64,000 nucleotides of DNA from Lineus longissimus (lineage: Eukaryota; Nemertea; Pilidiophora; Heteronemertea; Lineidae). The translations under genes and the position numbers were made by a program. Below, piece after piece: positions 36,375 to 49,036 of the stretch. Under the pieces are notes generated by a model, which was given only the letters and a program-made list of their open reading frames with translations, ran no database searches and was not told where the DNA came from. The stretch covers positions 27,543,501 to 27,607,500 of the forward strand of contig NC_088308.1 of assembly GCF_910592395.1 (NCBI RefSeq), written 5' to 3'. The stretch's first letter is position 1; each line of letters opens with the position of its first letter.

Positions 36375-36808
36375 TCAGGTACTTTTCTTACTTTTGGATT
36401 CCTTTTTCGATCCAGCGAAATATATTTGAACATTTTTAAATGCGTCCTTCATTCGATGCCAAACAGACCACTTTGGCTTCATGTTCTCAGTGTTTCCAGT
36501 GGCCGTGTCCAGGTTCGAAACAGTTGGTACACTGCTCCCACCTACACCTACACGTAAAATTTCTATTAGGCTGACCGAGCCTCCGTCGTAATGTACAGGT
36601 GGGCGTTTGAATGGATTGATTACAACATCAACTTCTCCTCTTGCTTCGAAGATTGGTGTTCCGACAGTTCCTTTGTACGACAGTGGCTGCAGTGGGATGA
36701 CCCTAACCGGCGGACGAGAGTGATTGTAAAGCGTCCATATCACCACTATTACCACGATTACCAGAATCCAAAGAAAGAAGCCATACTTTTGGCGCCCAGG
36801 CAGAAGAA
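36375..36808 (-). CDS. Partial gene: membrane-anchor exon, type II-like, 143 codons (last exon)
   Basis: The exon starts at 36808 after a strong acceptor (CTTTTGCTTTCCAG) and needs one base from an upstream exon that I could not find. The frame runs 143 codons to TGA at 36,375. It opens with a basic stretch (PGRQKYG) and a strongly hydrophobic run of about 18 residues (FFLWILVIVVIVVIWTLY), followed by an NHS glycosylation sequon and a polar region, and ends in a Lys/Ser-rich tail. Positive charges before the hydrophobic run suggest a cytosolic N-terminus and lumenal or extracellular remainder. An internal donor-like A|GTAAGAA near the end could extend the protein into further exons. The exon and its upstream intron are duplicated, in damaged form, at 40,170-40,690, which shows that this is the less decayed copy. 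Function unknown. Confidence 0.5.
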
Positions 36809-37190
36809 CTGGAAAGCAAAAGAGTTTTGAGTTATTTTATTTCATAAGAGCAGAAAAGAACAATGTCGGCTGCATTATTATTTGGTATTCATATGTTTAT
36901 AAACAAGTAACTGTCAAAATGATAACAATGTCACCATAAAACAAAGGATTGAGCACTCTGTTTTATCAAGTATGGATTAACTAGGTTCTGATCTATATGG
37001 TTATGCGGCGGTTGCTACACGAAGCCAAACTCGGTACTATACTTTGTTACCCTTGAAGGTGAATTGGTTTTACGAAAGTATATTTTATGTCCTACCGTCA
37101 ATCGCGTCCCGCGAGGTCTTCATCGTAAAAGTTTTATTCCATTTCTGGCAGAAAAATCATGAATAATCTAAGGCGAGGAATCACTCCATG
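36694..37190. repeat. Segmental duplication, copy A
   Basis: About 497 bp matching 40,170-40,690 in the same orientation at roughly 90 percent identity by eye. It covers the 5' part of the membrane-anchor exon and about 380 bp of its upstream intron. Confidence 0.9.
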
Positions 37191-40110
37191 CACACACTCA
37201 TTCAAGGTCGCGTATAGGCCTATCAGGCCCGTACATGTTGTATTCATTTCATAAAAGTTAGATTTTCTCTTTCAAACTGTTATCAAAGAAGTTGGCACAA
37301 CCCTTCTAGTCCTAGCAAAAAAATATCACGGTCGACTGTTTGAGACAAAGCCACGCGTCCACCCGGTTTTCAATGGCCAAGATATTTGGAGCGGAACCGT
37401 TTTGAGATTGGCCGGTGGGCAACCAATTGTACATAGATCATAATTACAATACCTTTCAGAAAATGATAATAGTCAATGCTATTTGACAGGTCGAGCTATA
37501 TTGTCGTGGATAAGTTATTGACCCCTTTTATCAACATTCTAGTCGTTTTCGCGATCCAGCATGCACATTCTAGCCTTTCTGGCGACATCTTTACGACCTG
37601 CACGCGAAACGATAACTTGTTTGTATTTCCCAAATCGGTATCCATTTTATCAACTCGGAATGAAAATGGCTTGCCATGTTTGATTAATAGCTGAATTTTA
37701 GCAGTCCTCCCCACGCGTAACAGAACTCAAACACTAACTCGAACAGGTGGATATCATGATATATCACCCCAATTTCATTACACTGGCCATTCTGCACTTA
37801 GCCTCTTGATGGTCATTGACAGAGTCAAAAATGAGGTTCTCCATCGAAAGCCAGGTCATGTCCATTGGCATGGTCAATACCGTTTGGCCCACGTAGCACA
37901 TTCATACTCATTAGCTCTGTTTGGTTTGATAAACTACCGAGGAAAACTGTATCGCAATGGAATAATTCTTGTTCATTCGTCCTAGCGAATGGCTGCTGTG
38001 GCCAACAAGTGCCATTTGTTTTACACTGCTAAGCAATGATAGTTGTTTGGGAAAATCTTCAACATCAAACCCAGTCCAATATGGTGCGGTATGAGGGCAT
38101 TTTTCTCATTTTTTTAATGAAGGGTAGCATGGCCCAGTTATCGATATATTCTTGTGATACATCTACGAAAGATATTGCTTGTAACAGACACTGAAGGCAT
38201 CCCCGTTGTTGCAGGCGGCAAACTGGTGATAATCCTGTACGCCAAGGTATTGGCTCACAATTCAATGTTAAGATTCCATTTGTTTTTGAAATTTTTGTCT
38301 TTGATGCCGAATATAGTATAAAGAGACACATCTTCTGTCGGTATGGTGCGTTTCGTACGTTCTTGTGGCTTAAAAAACTTCATCAGATTACACGTGTAAG
38401 TGGCACTTCAAAGAAGGGAACTTGCCTTGGTTAAATAGCTCGCTAAAGATTTGTCTGTAACATAAAGGACAATCTCTTAGGCTTTCTGGGGTTCAGTCTT
38501 TGTATATTATCGGTAGTGCTTCCTTTGTCATGTTTGTAATGGAGTTGAAAGGCGCAAGAAAGATAAACTAGTACTCAACTCTTTTTGGGGGAAAATAAGT
38601 TGAAACATTTTCAAGAAGATATATCCAAAGTTTATCGGAGAATTGATATCAGTGTTGTGAGAACATCGCATATCCCAGGCGTAATCGGCGCAGCCTATAG
38701 TTGTTAAATTGAAATTCGTAGTTATATTGGAAATCTTTCATCTTTCATTGAAATTTCTCATCCTCTGATACTTCCCAGTATCGACAAATCGTTACCATCA
38801 ACCAGCTGATGTTGTCGCGAACACACTTTGTTTGAACAAATCATATATCACTATGTTGTATTTGCGCTGCTCTCAGACTTGGAGTCAATCAGTTTCCCTC
38901 ATTGTCCGACATACTTGCCACAATGGAATGTGACAGTCATGGAATTTGCCTTCTTCTGACCCTTAAGTATAAAAATGAATGCATCATATAGGCCACCACT
39001 CGTCCAGTCATTTTGTCGAATCCATGATAGTAGGAGGAGATGAAGGTCTTGGCTTTAGCAAATCAATGTTGTGGTTTGAGGGGGGTAAATATTCAGGAGA
39101 TGCAGAAAGCCAGCTGGTCGTTGCTGTGAAAACACTTCCAACTGCTAATGAGATGGTCATTTTAATATCACGCGTGCACTAGCATGAACTTATGATACGT
39201 ACTGATAATTGACGGCAGTGCTGTTTCTGTCGCCAGATGATTATTGGAACAGCTACGGCCACAACAGAAACTGAGAGTCTCCGATACTGTCTCATGTTAT
39301 TCGGATCGTCGGCTGTCAATATCAAATTAAGAATCTCCATCCTGTTGAGTGGAAACCACGGTAATGCAATGAATATATGCAAACAACCCACGATATGCAA
39401 ACGCATTGGTACATCCAGCCAGCTAATCTCTCGCCACATCAGAATGCGGTGAATAACAAGGCGGTATTGGGATCAATTAAGAGTTACAAGCTGGGGTACA
39501 AGTAGCATAAATGAGGGATTCATGGCCTGGTCTGGCCGAAGCATAAGTGGGAAGCAATAAGGTTTCTGATTGGCATGTGAGAGGAGAATAACGTACCGCC
39601 TGTCATCAAGGGACACCTTGTCAAATACTGATGGGAACATCCTCAACATGCAGTCACTGTGCCTTGTACATGTATCATGATGAGTGGGTGTCTATATAAA
39701 GTCCCTAATGGTGAGAGGAAGATTAACCTGTCGACAATTAACCTTTGTAGTGATTCTGCTTTCTTGATGCTGCCGTGTGATCCATTCTCTGCATCGATAT
39801 TTGCAAATAACTATACTATCTTCCGGCTGTGTTTTTAAAGTTGCAAGAGGGCTTTAAAAGAAGGAAGCGTTGTGGCCGTAACATACTTATGCACTCGGCA
39901 CTCCCCGTATTGGAACCCAAGTTGAAATGCTGCTGAGCAAAGTCGTGAAGCATTTCATCATAGTTGCTACCCGAGTCATTGCCGCATACATGTGTATGTG
40001 ACTCCATTACGTGTGAATAACGATGTCTCAGGGCGCATTGTCCAATCTATTGGACAGATTATTTCGTGATGAGAACTTGGTATGTAATTACTTGATGTGC
40101 TAATCACAAG
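37191..40110. other. Non-coding stretch between duplicated blocks
   Basis: No gene is supported. Open frames are short and overlap on opposite strands. Confidence 0.45.
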
Positions 40111-40163
40111 ACAACAATTACCTTTCCATGTAGCTACCAAAAAGTCTTGTATAGATGATCGAA
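40111..40163. repeat. Short dispersed repeat, copy 1
   Basis: About 53 bp (ACAACAATTACCTTTCC onward) matching 41,573-41,626 with a few differences. It ends only a few bases before the edge of the duplicated block at 40,170. Confidence 0.75.
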
Positions 40164-40169
40164 TTACAG

Positions 40170-40690
40170 GATAACCTAAACCGGCGGACGGAAGTGATTG
40201 TAAAGCATCCGTATCACCACTATTGCCACGATTACCAGAATCCAAAGAAATAAGCCATACCTTTGGCGCCCAGGCAGAAGAACTGGAAAGCAAAAGAGTT
40301 TTAAGTTATTTTATTTCATAAGAGCAGAAAAGAAGAATGTCGGCTGCATTATTATTTGGTATGTATATGTTTATAAACAAGCAACTGCCAAAATGATAAC
40401 AATGTCACCATAAAACAAAGGATTGAACTCTCTGTTTTATCAAGTATGGATTAACTAGGTTCTATCTACATGTATATGGTTAAGCGGCGTTCGCTACACG
40501 CAGAGAAGCCAAACTCGGTACTATATGTGCCTTATACCCGGACTACATTGTTGCCCTTGAAGGTGAATTGGTTTTACGAAAGTATCTTTTATATCCTACC
40601 GTCAATTGTGTCCCGCAGGGTCTTCATCGTGAAAGGTTTATTCTTTTTCGGGCAGAAGAATCATGAAATATCTAAGGCTAGAAATATCAC
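40170..40690. repeat. Segmental duplication, copy B
   Basis: Copy of 36,694-37,190 in the same orientation, 3.5 kb away. Similarity on the left breaks off within the exon, so the duplication is partial. Confidence 0.9.
40176..40282 (-). pseudogene. Broken duplicate of the membrane-anchor exon
   Basis: The acceptor and first 34 codons of the exon at 36,808 are recognisable from 40,282 downward, including the hydrophobic run, now with substitutions such as Trp to Arg. One extra A (plus strand, in CCTAAACCGG against CCTAACCGG in copy A) creates an in-frame TAG at 40,178-40,176, after which similarity ends. This fits an incomplete, non-functional copy. Confidence 0.75.
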
Positions 40691-41503
40691 TTGGATGACT
40701 TTTGACGTCCAGCCGGTTTTTACCACTGCCAGGCTAATGGCTATCAAGCAGACGTTATCTACTTCATCCGCAGCAACAGGTAGAAGCAGAATGGCTGTCA
40801 TGAAATCATTTCAAAACAGTCCCTTGGTTTTTTTCCATCCTTACACGTTTATTCCTGTTTTGATAAACACATCCTTTTAGATCGTTCATAAATTTTTATC
40901 ATTTCTTTCATTTGAGACATCCAGTAGAATGGTCTGTTGTCTTCGGATCACACACGTGACCTATATATATGAAGTCGGAGGAAAGACTGTATTATTTCCC
41001 GTCGACAGCCTTTGTGACTGGAGATAATAACAGGTATATATATCGACCCGTTTTATCTGGAGACATAAATGTGATCTCTCTGAAATACACGTTTTGTATT
41101 GAGGTTTATGATGAGAACGTGGTGACTATTCATTGAAATTGTTAAATGAAGTTAATGTAATGTCATAATGGCATATATATGTCATGCTTGGTATGTGTGA
41201 TGTCAAATATGTCAAAGAAATCAATAGACTGATGAGATGATCATAATCAGACGACTATAACAAGACTTTGAAGAGAGTTAGTATTTGAATTTTTTTCCTT
41301 TATAAAACAGCATGTCGAACGTCTGCATAATTAATCACATTGGGGTATGTCTATTGAGGCGATGCATGATCGTACAAGTTTGAACCTAAGTAAAGGGTGT
41401 TTTCGCAACTTGACGCGAAACAGGTTTACGCGCGCTGGCGTATAGGCCTTTGCTCTGTGTTGTTGTTTTTTGCATTTGCAAAGTGTGTACGTGTACACCT
41501 CGG
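40691..41503. other. Non-coding stretch
   Basis: Nothing recognised beyond chance-length frames. Confidence 0.45.
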
Positions 41504-41953
41504 TCAAAGAATACTTGACATTTTCACACAATATCTCCAAAAATCTACACAACTCTCAAAAAGTTTGGGAACACAACAATTTCCTTTCCATGTAGCTAGC
41601 AAAAAAGTATTGCATAGATGAACGAAGTGTTGGGAGTGACTCAGAAAATAGGACACACAACTTGTAAGACAACATTTCCTTTCTTGAAGATGCACTTTAC
41701 CATTTGACGTAAAAGGCAACTTCTTCTGTTTTGTCGATACGAATGTGTTAGAATTGTATCCCAAGAGTTCTGCTGTCGGCGATGTCATGATCTTTGTTCT
41801 ATTCCTGGTATGCAGGCTAAAGATGGATCTAAAATAGTCATATTCATGCAAAGTTACAATGCAGATATCATAGCTAGCGAGACGACCCTTTGATATATGA
41901 CAATAGCCTGACCATAAAAAAACGATTAGTAAAAAATAATGTAAAGAAGTCAT
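41504..41953 (-). CDS. Candidate small secreted Cys-rich protein (149 aa, single exon)
   Basis: The longest open frame of the window runs on the minus strand from an upstream GTG at 42,016 to TGA at 41,506-41,504. The first ATG is at 41,953. From it, residues 1 to about 18 look like a signal peptide (basic or neutral start, hydrophobic core LLIVFLW, small residue near the end). The C-terminal 60 residues hold eight Cys arranged CC-C-C-CC-C-C, which could form four disulphides. Against it: the start context is weak (T at -3), the middle resembles ordinary AT-rich sequence, and the segment at 41,573-41,626 is shared with a non-coding repeat at 40,111. It could be a lineage-specific secreted peptide or a chance ORF. 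Confidence 0.25.
   Translation of the reverse strand: MTSLHYFLLIVFLWSGYCHISKGRLASYDICIVTLHEYDYFRSIFSLHTRNRTKIMTSPTAELLGYNSNTFVSTKQKKLPFTSNGKVHLQERKCCLTSCVSYFLSHSQHFVHLCNTFLLATWKGNCCVPKLFESCVDFWRYCVKMSSIL
41573..41626. repeat. Short dispersed repeat, copy 2
   Basis: Matches 40,111-40,163. It lies inside the candidate Cys-rich frame. Confidence 0.75.
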
Positions 41954-44112
41954 CCAACGATACGATAAAGTCCAAAGCTTGACTTCGGCAGTTATTCCAT
42001 GGACCTTCCTCCACACCAGGAGAAGGCACTTTTACCACAGGTGGCTCTTATCGTAAAGAGCTACCTTAGGCGAAAATATCAATTCGGCCAAAAAATGACT
42101 TGGGCATTCATGAGGGTGACGGTACAATATGATGGCCATGGCCATGGCCATGACACAGCGCTCAGCCGACTTCAATTCAGCCTGAGTTCAACCACTTAAT
42201 ATTAAAGGAAATGAATAATCATGTCATTCTTGTCTATTGATTTATGGTAGCTGTGCCTACGGGATCATCATTTGAATTGCTTTTAAGCGTTCAGCGGGAA
42301 GATATGATATGTTTATCGAAAAACGACGATTGCTTTCATAACGTGTGTAAAATTGGTTGTTATGGATGGTTGCTTTTAGCAAGTTGAACCTGCCCCGGCG
42401 GCGTTTAAGTGGTTTTCTATCTGAGGTACATGTGAATTCGCTCGTTTTTAATTGCAGATAATTTCCCGGTGTCGAGGCTACTAGTTGAATAATTGGACCA
42501 TTAGGAATATATAGCAGGCAGCTTTCGCGATGTGTGGGTGATTGTTGCACCAGGCTTCAGGTCTGCCCGTCACGTGACTGATATTTGCACAGACTGATAG
42601 GCCTTGCCAACTATTACTCATTTCCTAGTGTTTTCAATGTACTCATGCGCATTCACAACTTATGACTTGAGCAATGTTGCAGTAAAAATTTGTTTAACGA
42701 TGTTCTCCGTGTTGTACAAGCGTGCCCATGTCGTTTGTGACTGCATGTATTGGGTGTCAACACCACATTAAGGCTGGCTGTATCAGAGATTCTCTTGATC
42801 TCTTGATCTTTGGCAAGAGACTCACCACTCTTCGTCACGAGACTAGAACCCGTTTAGCCAAGGCTCCAAATCCTTTGGTAATTGGTGTGGATGGTAATTT
42901 CCTCCAAACGACAGATATCGATTTGAAGAGGTCCCGCTGAGTGTTGCGGCTTATATTACTCACCTGCTAAGGTCAGTAACCATCACCGACATGGGCCGAG
43001 GTAAGTGGACATGGCCACTGCGGCATTGGGGATTCAGTCTCCCTGATGTCGTAGATCGACAGAGCCACCGACATGGTCAGTGTAATTGGATGCTTTCACT
43101 GCGGCGAGCCATGATGCTGCGGCATTACAAATTTATCTTCTTAGCTGTATAAATTCTGTCTTTTTTTGATTTTTGCAGGCAAAAACATCATTTTAAAATA
43201 CTTTTTCATATTTCGCGTGATGTATTAATACTCGTCAAAACGGAAACGCGAGCTGCGAGAACGATGTCAGCACGGCTAGTATGATCATTATGCAAACATA
43301 ACCCATATATTGAAATAACACATTTATGAGCCGGATTTGATCATTCGGACATACATGACAAACATTGACAAGGTTTTTGCAGCGGTGCGGCCATCCTCGT
43401 GGACCAAATTTGATAACTATCAATTGTTAGTCGGGTTGCCTTATGTTTTGATACGTGTCAGTTTATTTGTGAGAAATATTGTGATCGATCGACGATGAGA
43501 CATGTTCGCACACCAGTTTGTAGAGCTGAACTGGCTGCGCTGGTAAAGACCATGCCTCAAACGACTGATCAAGGGCAACACTTTTGCAACTAATTGCTCA
43601 CTTTGGCTTTACTGGAACATGTTGAGGCTATCACAAGTGCAAGGGAAGTAAGAACTCATGACTAACACGACTTATTTCCAGTACCATGTCACAACCTTCG
43701 CCGTTTGTCCCGATGCATCACGAATGAGTCTTTACCGCTTCGCACCATTTGTGAAAGTCTTCTATTTTCTTTGTTGTGAGTACAATATTTCAAGGTAGTC
43801 GCATAACATCCTTTTACATGCATTTTTTTCTCTAAAAGTCTAATGGCATTGTGATGGGATTCATGTATCTTCGTTTCCTTACATGCCGCGAGGCAATAAT
43901 CTAATATGATCATTTTGGTGGAATGAAAGTTTCAAAGGTGGTAGGGAATCCATTTAGTGTCAGATATAACAAGGTTACGAAAAGGCTTGAGTGGAATCAA
44001 CGACATTTGAGTAACCTGATTACAGTTACAGTTTTCGTCATATCTCAAGCAGTGTGATTTGACAGTGACATTACTCAATCACAAACGAATCAAATCATGT
44101 AAGGCCTGTATA

Positions 44113-44179
<67 letters not shown>

Positions 44180-44206
44180 TTCATCATCGTCTTCGCCGTC
44201 ATCATC
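44113..44206. repeat. (CAT)n microsatellite
   Basis: About 22 perfect CAT units to 44,179, then an interrupted tail with CTT and CGT variants to about 44,206. Confidence 0.95.
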
Positions 44207-47200
44207 AAGTAGCTTTTCCACGCCTCACATGAGGCTCCTGCACCCTTAAACTTAGTTGATAAAAATAACTATTTTAAAGTCATTTTTACCACTCCGGTAG
44301 TTCATTCATATTGCACCGACTGTGAAATTAGTAACATGGTAGCAGAGCGCAGTTTATTTCAATGGAGAGAGTCTAAATATCCTCTATTCTACTTTGTATT
44401 TGAGGCTTAGGTGAGTTCCAATCCCTTAATCGAGTTGATAGACATGAGTTTCAAGTTGCAGTTTAGATTGAACACCTGCCTCAACAATTTTGTTTAGCCT
44501 GCTTGGCAATTGTTGGTGATGGTCAAATACGTCACGCAAATGTTAGCTGTAATGGTTGTTGGGCTTTATCCATGAACAAAATTGATGCTAATGGTGTCAC
44601 TAGAAAAGGGAATGTAGAATAGATACATGTAGATGGTACTTGATCGACACCTATGTATCTCAAGAAAGAGTGTCGCCGTACAGAATATCAGGCATTGATC
44701 GTACAAATGTTGCCAGCGATGTCGATATTGGGTAGTAGAATTACTTGCACGTTATCCGTTATTTTTTTGCTAGCTGCCGTACACTGATTTGTACAACAAG
44801 ATCAGAGATAATGCACCAGCTTACCCGTACGATAATACACGTTCGGTGAAGTTAGCACAAGTTGTTGCTCAATGTTATTAATTGTTTCGTTATGCAAGTA
44901 TGTGTACGGGTCTTATATATTTTTGGTACACTTCCAAATTGGGAGAGGGGACTTGCGGTTAAAAGTGAGTACAAAGTCTCTACCTGATGGCCATTTCGAT
45001 CTGTGCGTTAAATCAGCTATCTGCTCGTCATATATCTTACCTCCTTTACGCATGCAGTATCAAGTCAGTCTTTCATAGCAGTAACCTATCGCCTACGTTG
45101 ATTGAGCCAGCTGCCTCACGTATTCAGTGTACAGTTGTGGACCTCTATATCATCTTTTCGACATGAACTAAGACAAAACTATTCATTGATAAAGGTATTT
45201 CGTATTCAAGAAAGTATGCCAGGCTTATAGGATTGAACATGTTTAGTATAAAGAAAGTTGCACCATTAATAACGGAATGTAAGCTGACGGAATAATGAGA
45301 AACAAGAGATGGATGCAAGTCAAGCGCGACTCGCAGTTCAAATGTGATGGTTCATTTTTGCCCTGTTCCGTAACTGTTACAAACAATGACGCACGAATTT
45401 TTCTAAATTATGAAGTTTGAGTCTGCACTTTGTGTAATAAGAAGTTCCACTTTTGACGAATTAGGTTGAATGGATTATGTACAAGTCGCCAGCTCCTTCG
45501 ATTAAAGAGAGCTAATAAGCCTCTCTCGTTTGGCAAACTGTGGATACATCGGGGCAGTACATATTGTCATACACTGATTAACATTTAGGTCTTATGAGTG
45601 AGACATGCTTTGTTCGTTTAAAATAATTGTATTCTCTCTATTCCCAAAACGTATTCCCAAGATATTGGAAATTGCATTGAAATCTCTGGCTTGCTTTATT
45701 AATCTTGACAACTGAGAATAGTCCTAATAGCTTTCTCAGAATCAAATTTCCGTTACAAAGAAGAAAACACAGATGAAATATGGATGAAAATAAAAGTAAA
45801 ATGAACAGTGAAATTTCAATTCCCTTAAGTGCTATTTCCTCATGACTTGTGTTGTAGACAACATAATTTATACCTAGACACTAAATTGGGATGAAATGTG
45901 CCATCAGAGAATACTAGGCGTGTAATAAAGTTCATGAATAAAATATTGAAATATGTTTGGCCATCAGAGGTGGTGTAGGATGCCGAATGATTTATGCGAA
46001 AAAAAATTTGAAATGGCAGATTTGAGTTTTGGTCATTTATCAGATCGTGACAGCTTTTGGATTATTGCTTGACGAAGCAATCGATATATGCCAAACGTGG
46101 CATGTGTATACAGGGTTGGATACGGTATCTCGTGCATGTGCTATGTGATAAATTTAGTGCAAACGGCGGCAGACAAACTGAAGAATAAAAGAAGTAACAA
46201 CCAGTATTATGATGGCGATTTACTGTGTGGAAAGGCTTGTGCTGATGTTTCATGATACCCTCGTCGAAAACAACAGGAGAGAATAGTTATTTTGCAGTCT
46301 TATCTTGCCATTTTGGATTCCAGTCATTTTTCTATCTGACAAGAAAGGCCACTTGATCACTGTATCCCCATGTTGACGGTGTACTGACTTAAAAGCCTCA
46401 TCCAAAATATTCCAATAAAAACTTCTTTACAAGAATAAACTGCGATAGGTGATAAAGACATAATGATATCACTCCCGGGAGAATACCACCTACTCCGACA
46501 TATTTTGGTACATTAGACTGCGAATTTAACTAGATGTCAAAATTTCTTTCTCGGTGATGCCAATGATACTGTCAGCAACTATTCTTCCTAACGGTAACGT
46601 GTATGACCTGATGCAGAGTTGATAGAAGAAAAGTATTTCAATAATTCAGAGTGTAAACACATGGCGTGATAGTAAGGCGAATCTTCAGGCATGGTTTCGT
46701 GGCATGTATCATGTTGCTATTGGAGAACACTGTAATGGTTTTGACACAATTCCGCCTGTCTGTGAACGCGCAGGATAAAGAGACGATGGCAAAGTTGTGA
46801 AATCTTTATAGCAGTGTGTGTTTCGTCGGAGTATTCACATTGAAACCAAGAGGGTTATCTTACTTCTCTGTATCTCCTCCAACCTCCTATCAAGAAGAAA
46901 TGCAATGAAAAGGTTATCCGACCTAATAAAAAGATACCACGGACTATGGTTTTTTATTTGTTAATGCATCAAAAAGGAAATAGCCCAAAGTTTAAGAACT
47001 GAGCGCGCCATCGACACTGTCTAACAGCTTTAAAGTGATAGCTGCTCCAAATCGTCAGCGTCCCGCTCGATCTATTTTGCTTGGCCATCCATACCTCAGG
47101 AAAGCGGCATTGGTGACATTGATGACGTCAATGGTTGCAGTAATGGATCTCGCATTAGGGTGTAATTCCCCGACTAAGCTGCGTGGAACTCGAAAATCGA

Positions 47201-48388
47201 AGACGGCAAAGAACAGCCATGTTTCGCCTTTGATCTATTTTGAAATCATGCAAGCGTAAATTTGCCGCCACTTTAAAGTCGGTTCATTCTTTGGTTAACG
47301 AATTTTGGCTGATGAAGCGTATAATTAGATAACAGGCAAATTTAGTTTTTGAAGCGTTCTTGGAAAACCATGAGGCTGGCAATTTTGCTTTTTACGCCTT
47401 TGAGTGGCGTGCAAACGAAAAGGTGTTGCGCAAAGTTACAACAAATCGCACGCTTATGACAGTGTTTTCGTTTGACAGTTTCGAAATTTATATGATGGAA
47501 GTATGTGTATATCTAATGCAGTTCTAGCTTCCTGACCAGCTTAAAGAGGTTTCGCACAATCGAGATGGAACTACTAAAAAGGACTAAAAAGCGACTAAGC
47601 ATACTAAAAGTCACTGTCTTTATCGAAAGTATTCGCTGTTGTGATTACTCCAAAGTAGTTACCATCTTATTGACGATCGGATAATATTAGAGCTGCTTTT
47701 CGAATTAAGTGGTTTTTGGATAGTACAGATCTGCATGGAACTTAAGCTGACCTACCCGGCGTGTACCTGTAGCCTTCTTTAATGGACCATAGCTCTCAAT
47801 CCCCTTAGGTCCTGTTACAGACTCGTTATTACCCTTATCATATCCCAGTTACCAAATCAAGCCACTCCACCGTCAATGCAAATCCATAGTCGGATGTGGC
47901 GATTCTGCCAAGGAGACCATTCAGACTACAATACAATCAGATAAACCAATGTAGTCATAAATATGGAGTTGGGGATTGTCAATTGTAATAAGTAGGGTCG
48001 ATTACTCGGTGATGGGTCCTATCAGTACGTGACTAGCAATGCTATTATCTAAGACCATCCAAACGGAAAAAGGGAGTAGTTAGTAAGGAGTTGGCGAAAT
48101 GCTTGGCAGTGGTACGAGCTCTCTTCCACCGCCCGGTGGTCCTCGTACCTTATCTTGGAAGAGAAGCTTTCACGCAACACATCGTCTGACTTCATAGTCA
48201 ACGACTGAGCTAAGTTTGCTTATAAATGCTCCATCGAGAAGTCAAGGAGAGTTGTTGTATTCTGTTAGTTGTTTAGTTGTACATGTACTACTGTTTTTGG
48301 CTTCAGTGATGATCCGTGGATGGTCACACCGACTCATTGCCGGTCTCTGATGAATTGAAACGATGAAACACCAAGTGCACTGCGCTGT

Positions 48389-48410
48389 ATTTCAGTACAT
48401 GTACTGAAAT
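48389..48410. repeat. Perfect 22-bp palindrome
   Basis: Self-complementary over all 22 bases, centred on the 8-mer TACATGTA with flanking TTTCAG and CTGAAA arms. Confidence 0.9.
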
Positions 48411-48856
48411 GAAATGAAAAAAACAGTGTGAGTCGTTATATACTGATACTGGGAAATGAAAGTGAACACTCAATCGGTCATAGACCAGATCATTGCGTAC
48501 TTATCGACCGGTGAACCTTTTTTCATTGTGGCTATAGACGTGTCAATATAGTACTATGATATGAGATAATGGAATAATGACTGGTCATTAGATTACTAAT
48601 AAACGGAAGATCAATGAATAAAACGGGTTATATCAGTTTGACCTGCATTCACTTTGTCCAATAGGACGATTGGACCGTCTGATAAACTCCAGATGAAGCT
48701 GATTCGAAGATACAGGGAAAGGTAAAGACTAAATCATGGTCGCATCCCGTAACTAATGCCACCAGGATGAGCTAATTTCCGGACCAATATGAACCCAATG
48801 AATTGCTGATCGAGCCTGAGAATACAATGGTGCTGGCAGCTGTGATATCATTACAA

Positions 48857-49036
48857 CCGGTGTAATGTTTTTGAGTGTTTCTGTTTTTGAGTGTTTCCCC
48901 TCATTGTTTGGGAACGCTCAAAAATAGATTGACAAGTTTTTCTGTGTATCCCCCCTATTGAAAAGTCGTGGTCTCTCTAGCTACCTATTGTTTGGAAACA
49001 CTGACACATGGGGAACAACCACATATGTTACACCGG
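48857..49036. mobile_element. MITE-like dispersed repeat, copy 2
   Basis: Begins CCGGTGTAAT and ends GTTACACCGG, a near-perfect 10-bp terminal inverted repeat. Related to 35,008-35,190. The interior has a short internal duplication of TTTTTGAGTGTTTC and no coding frame. Confidence 0.7.

Larger units (their letters stand above)
42020..48856. other. Long stretch without recognised genes
   Basis: Holds the ATC microsatellite at 44,113 and a perfect palindrome at 48,389, plus a GGCCAT triplet at 42,130-42,150. A plus-strand frame of 74 codons at 47,035-47,259 is GC-richer but has no domain. No RNA gene was recognised. Confidence 0.45.

Noticed and set aside
36510-36530. B-box-like GGTTCGAAAC as a tRNA gene
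   Set aside because: No A-box or cloverleaf can be formed around it, and it lies inside the membrane-anchor exon.
44113-44206. CRISPR-like or coding homopolymer array
   Set aside because: It is a simple CAT microsatellite.
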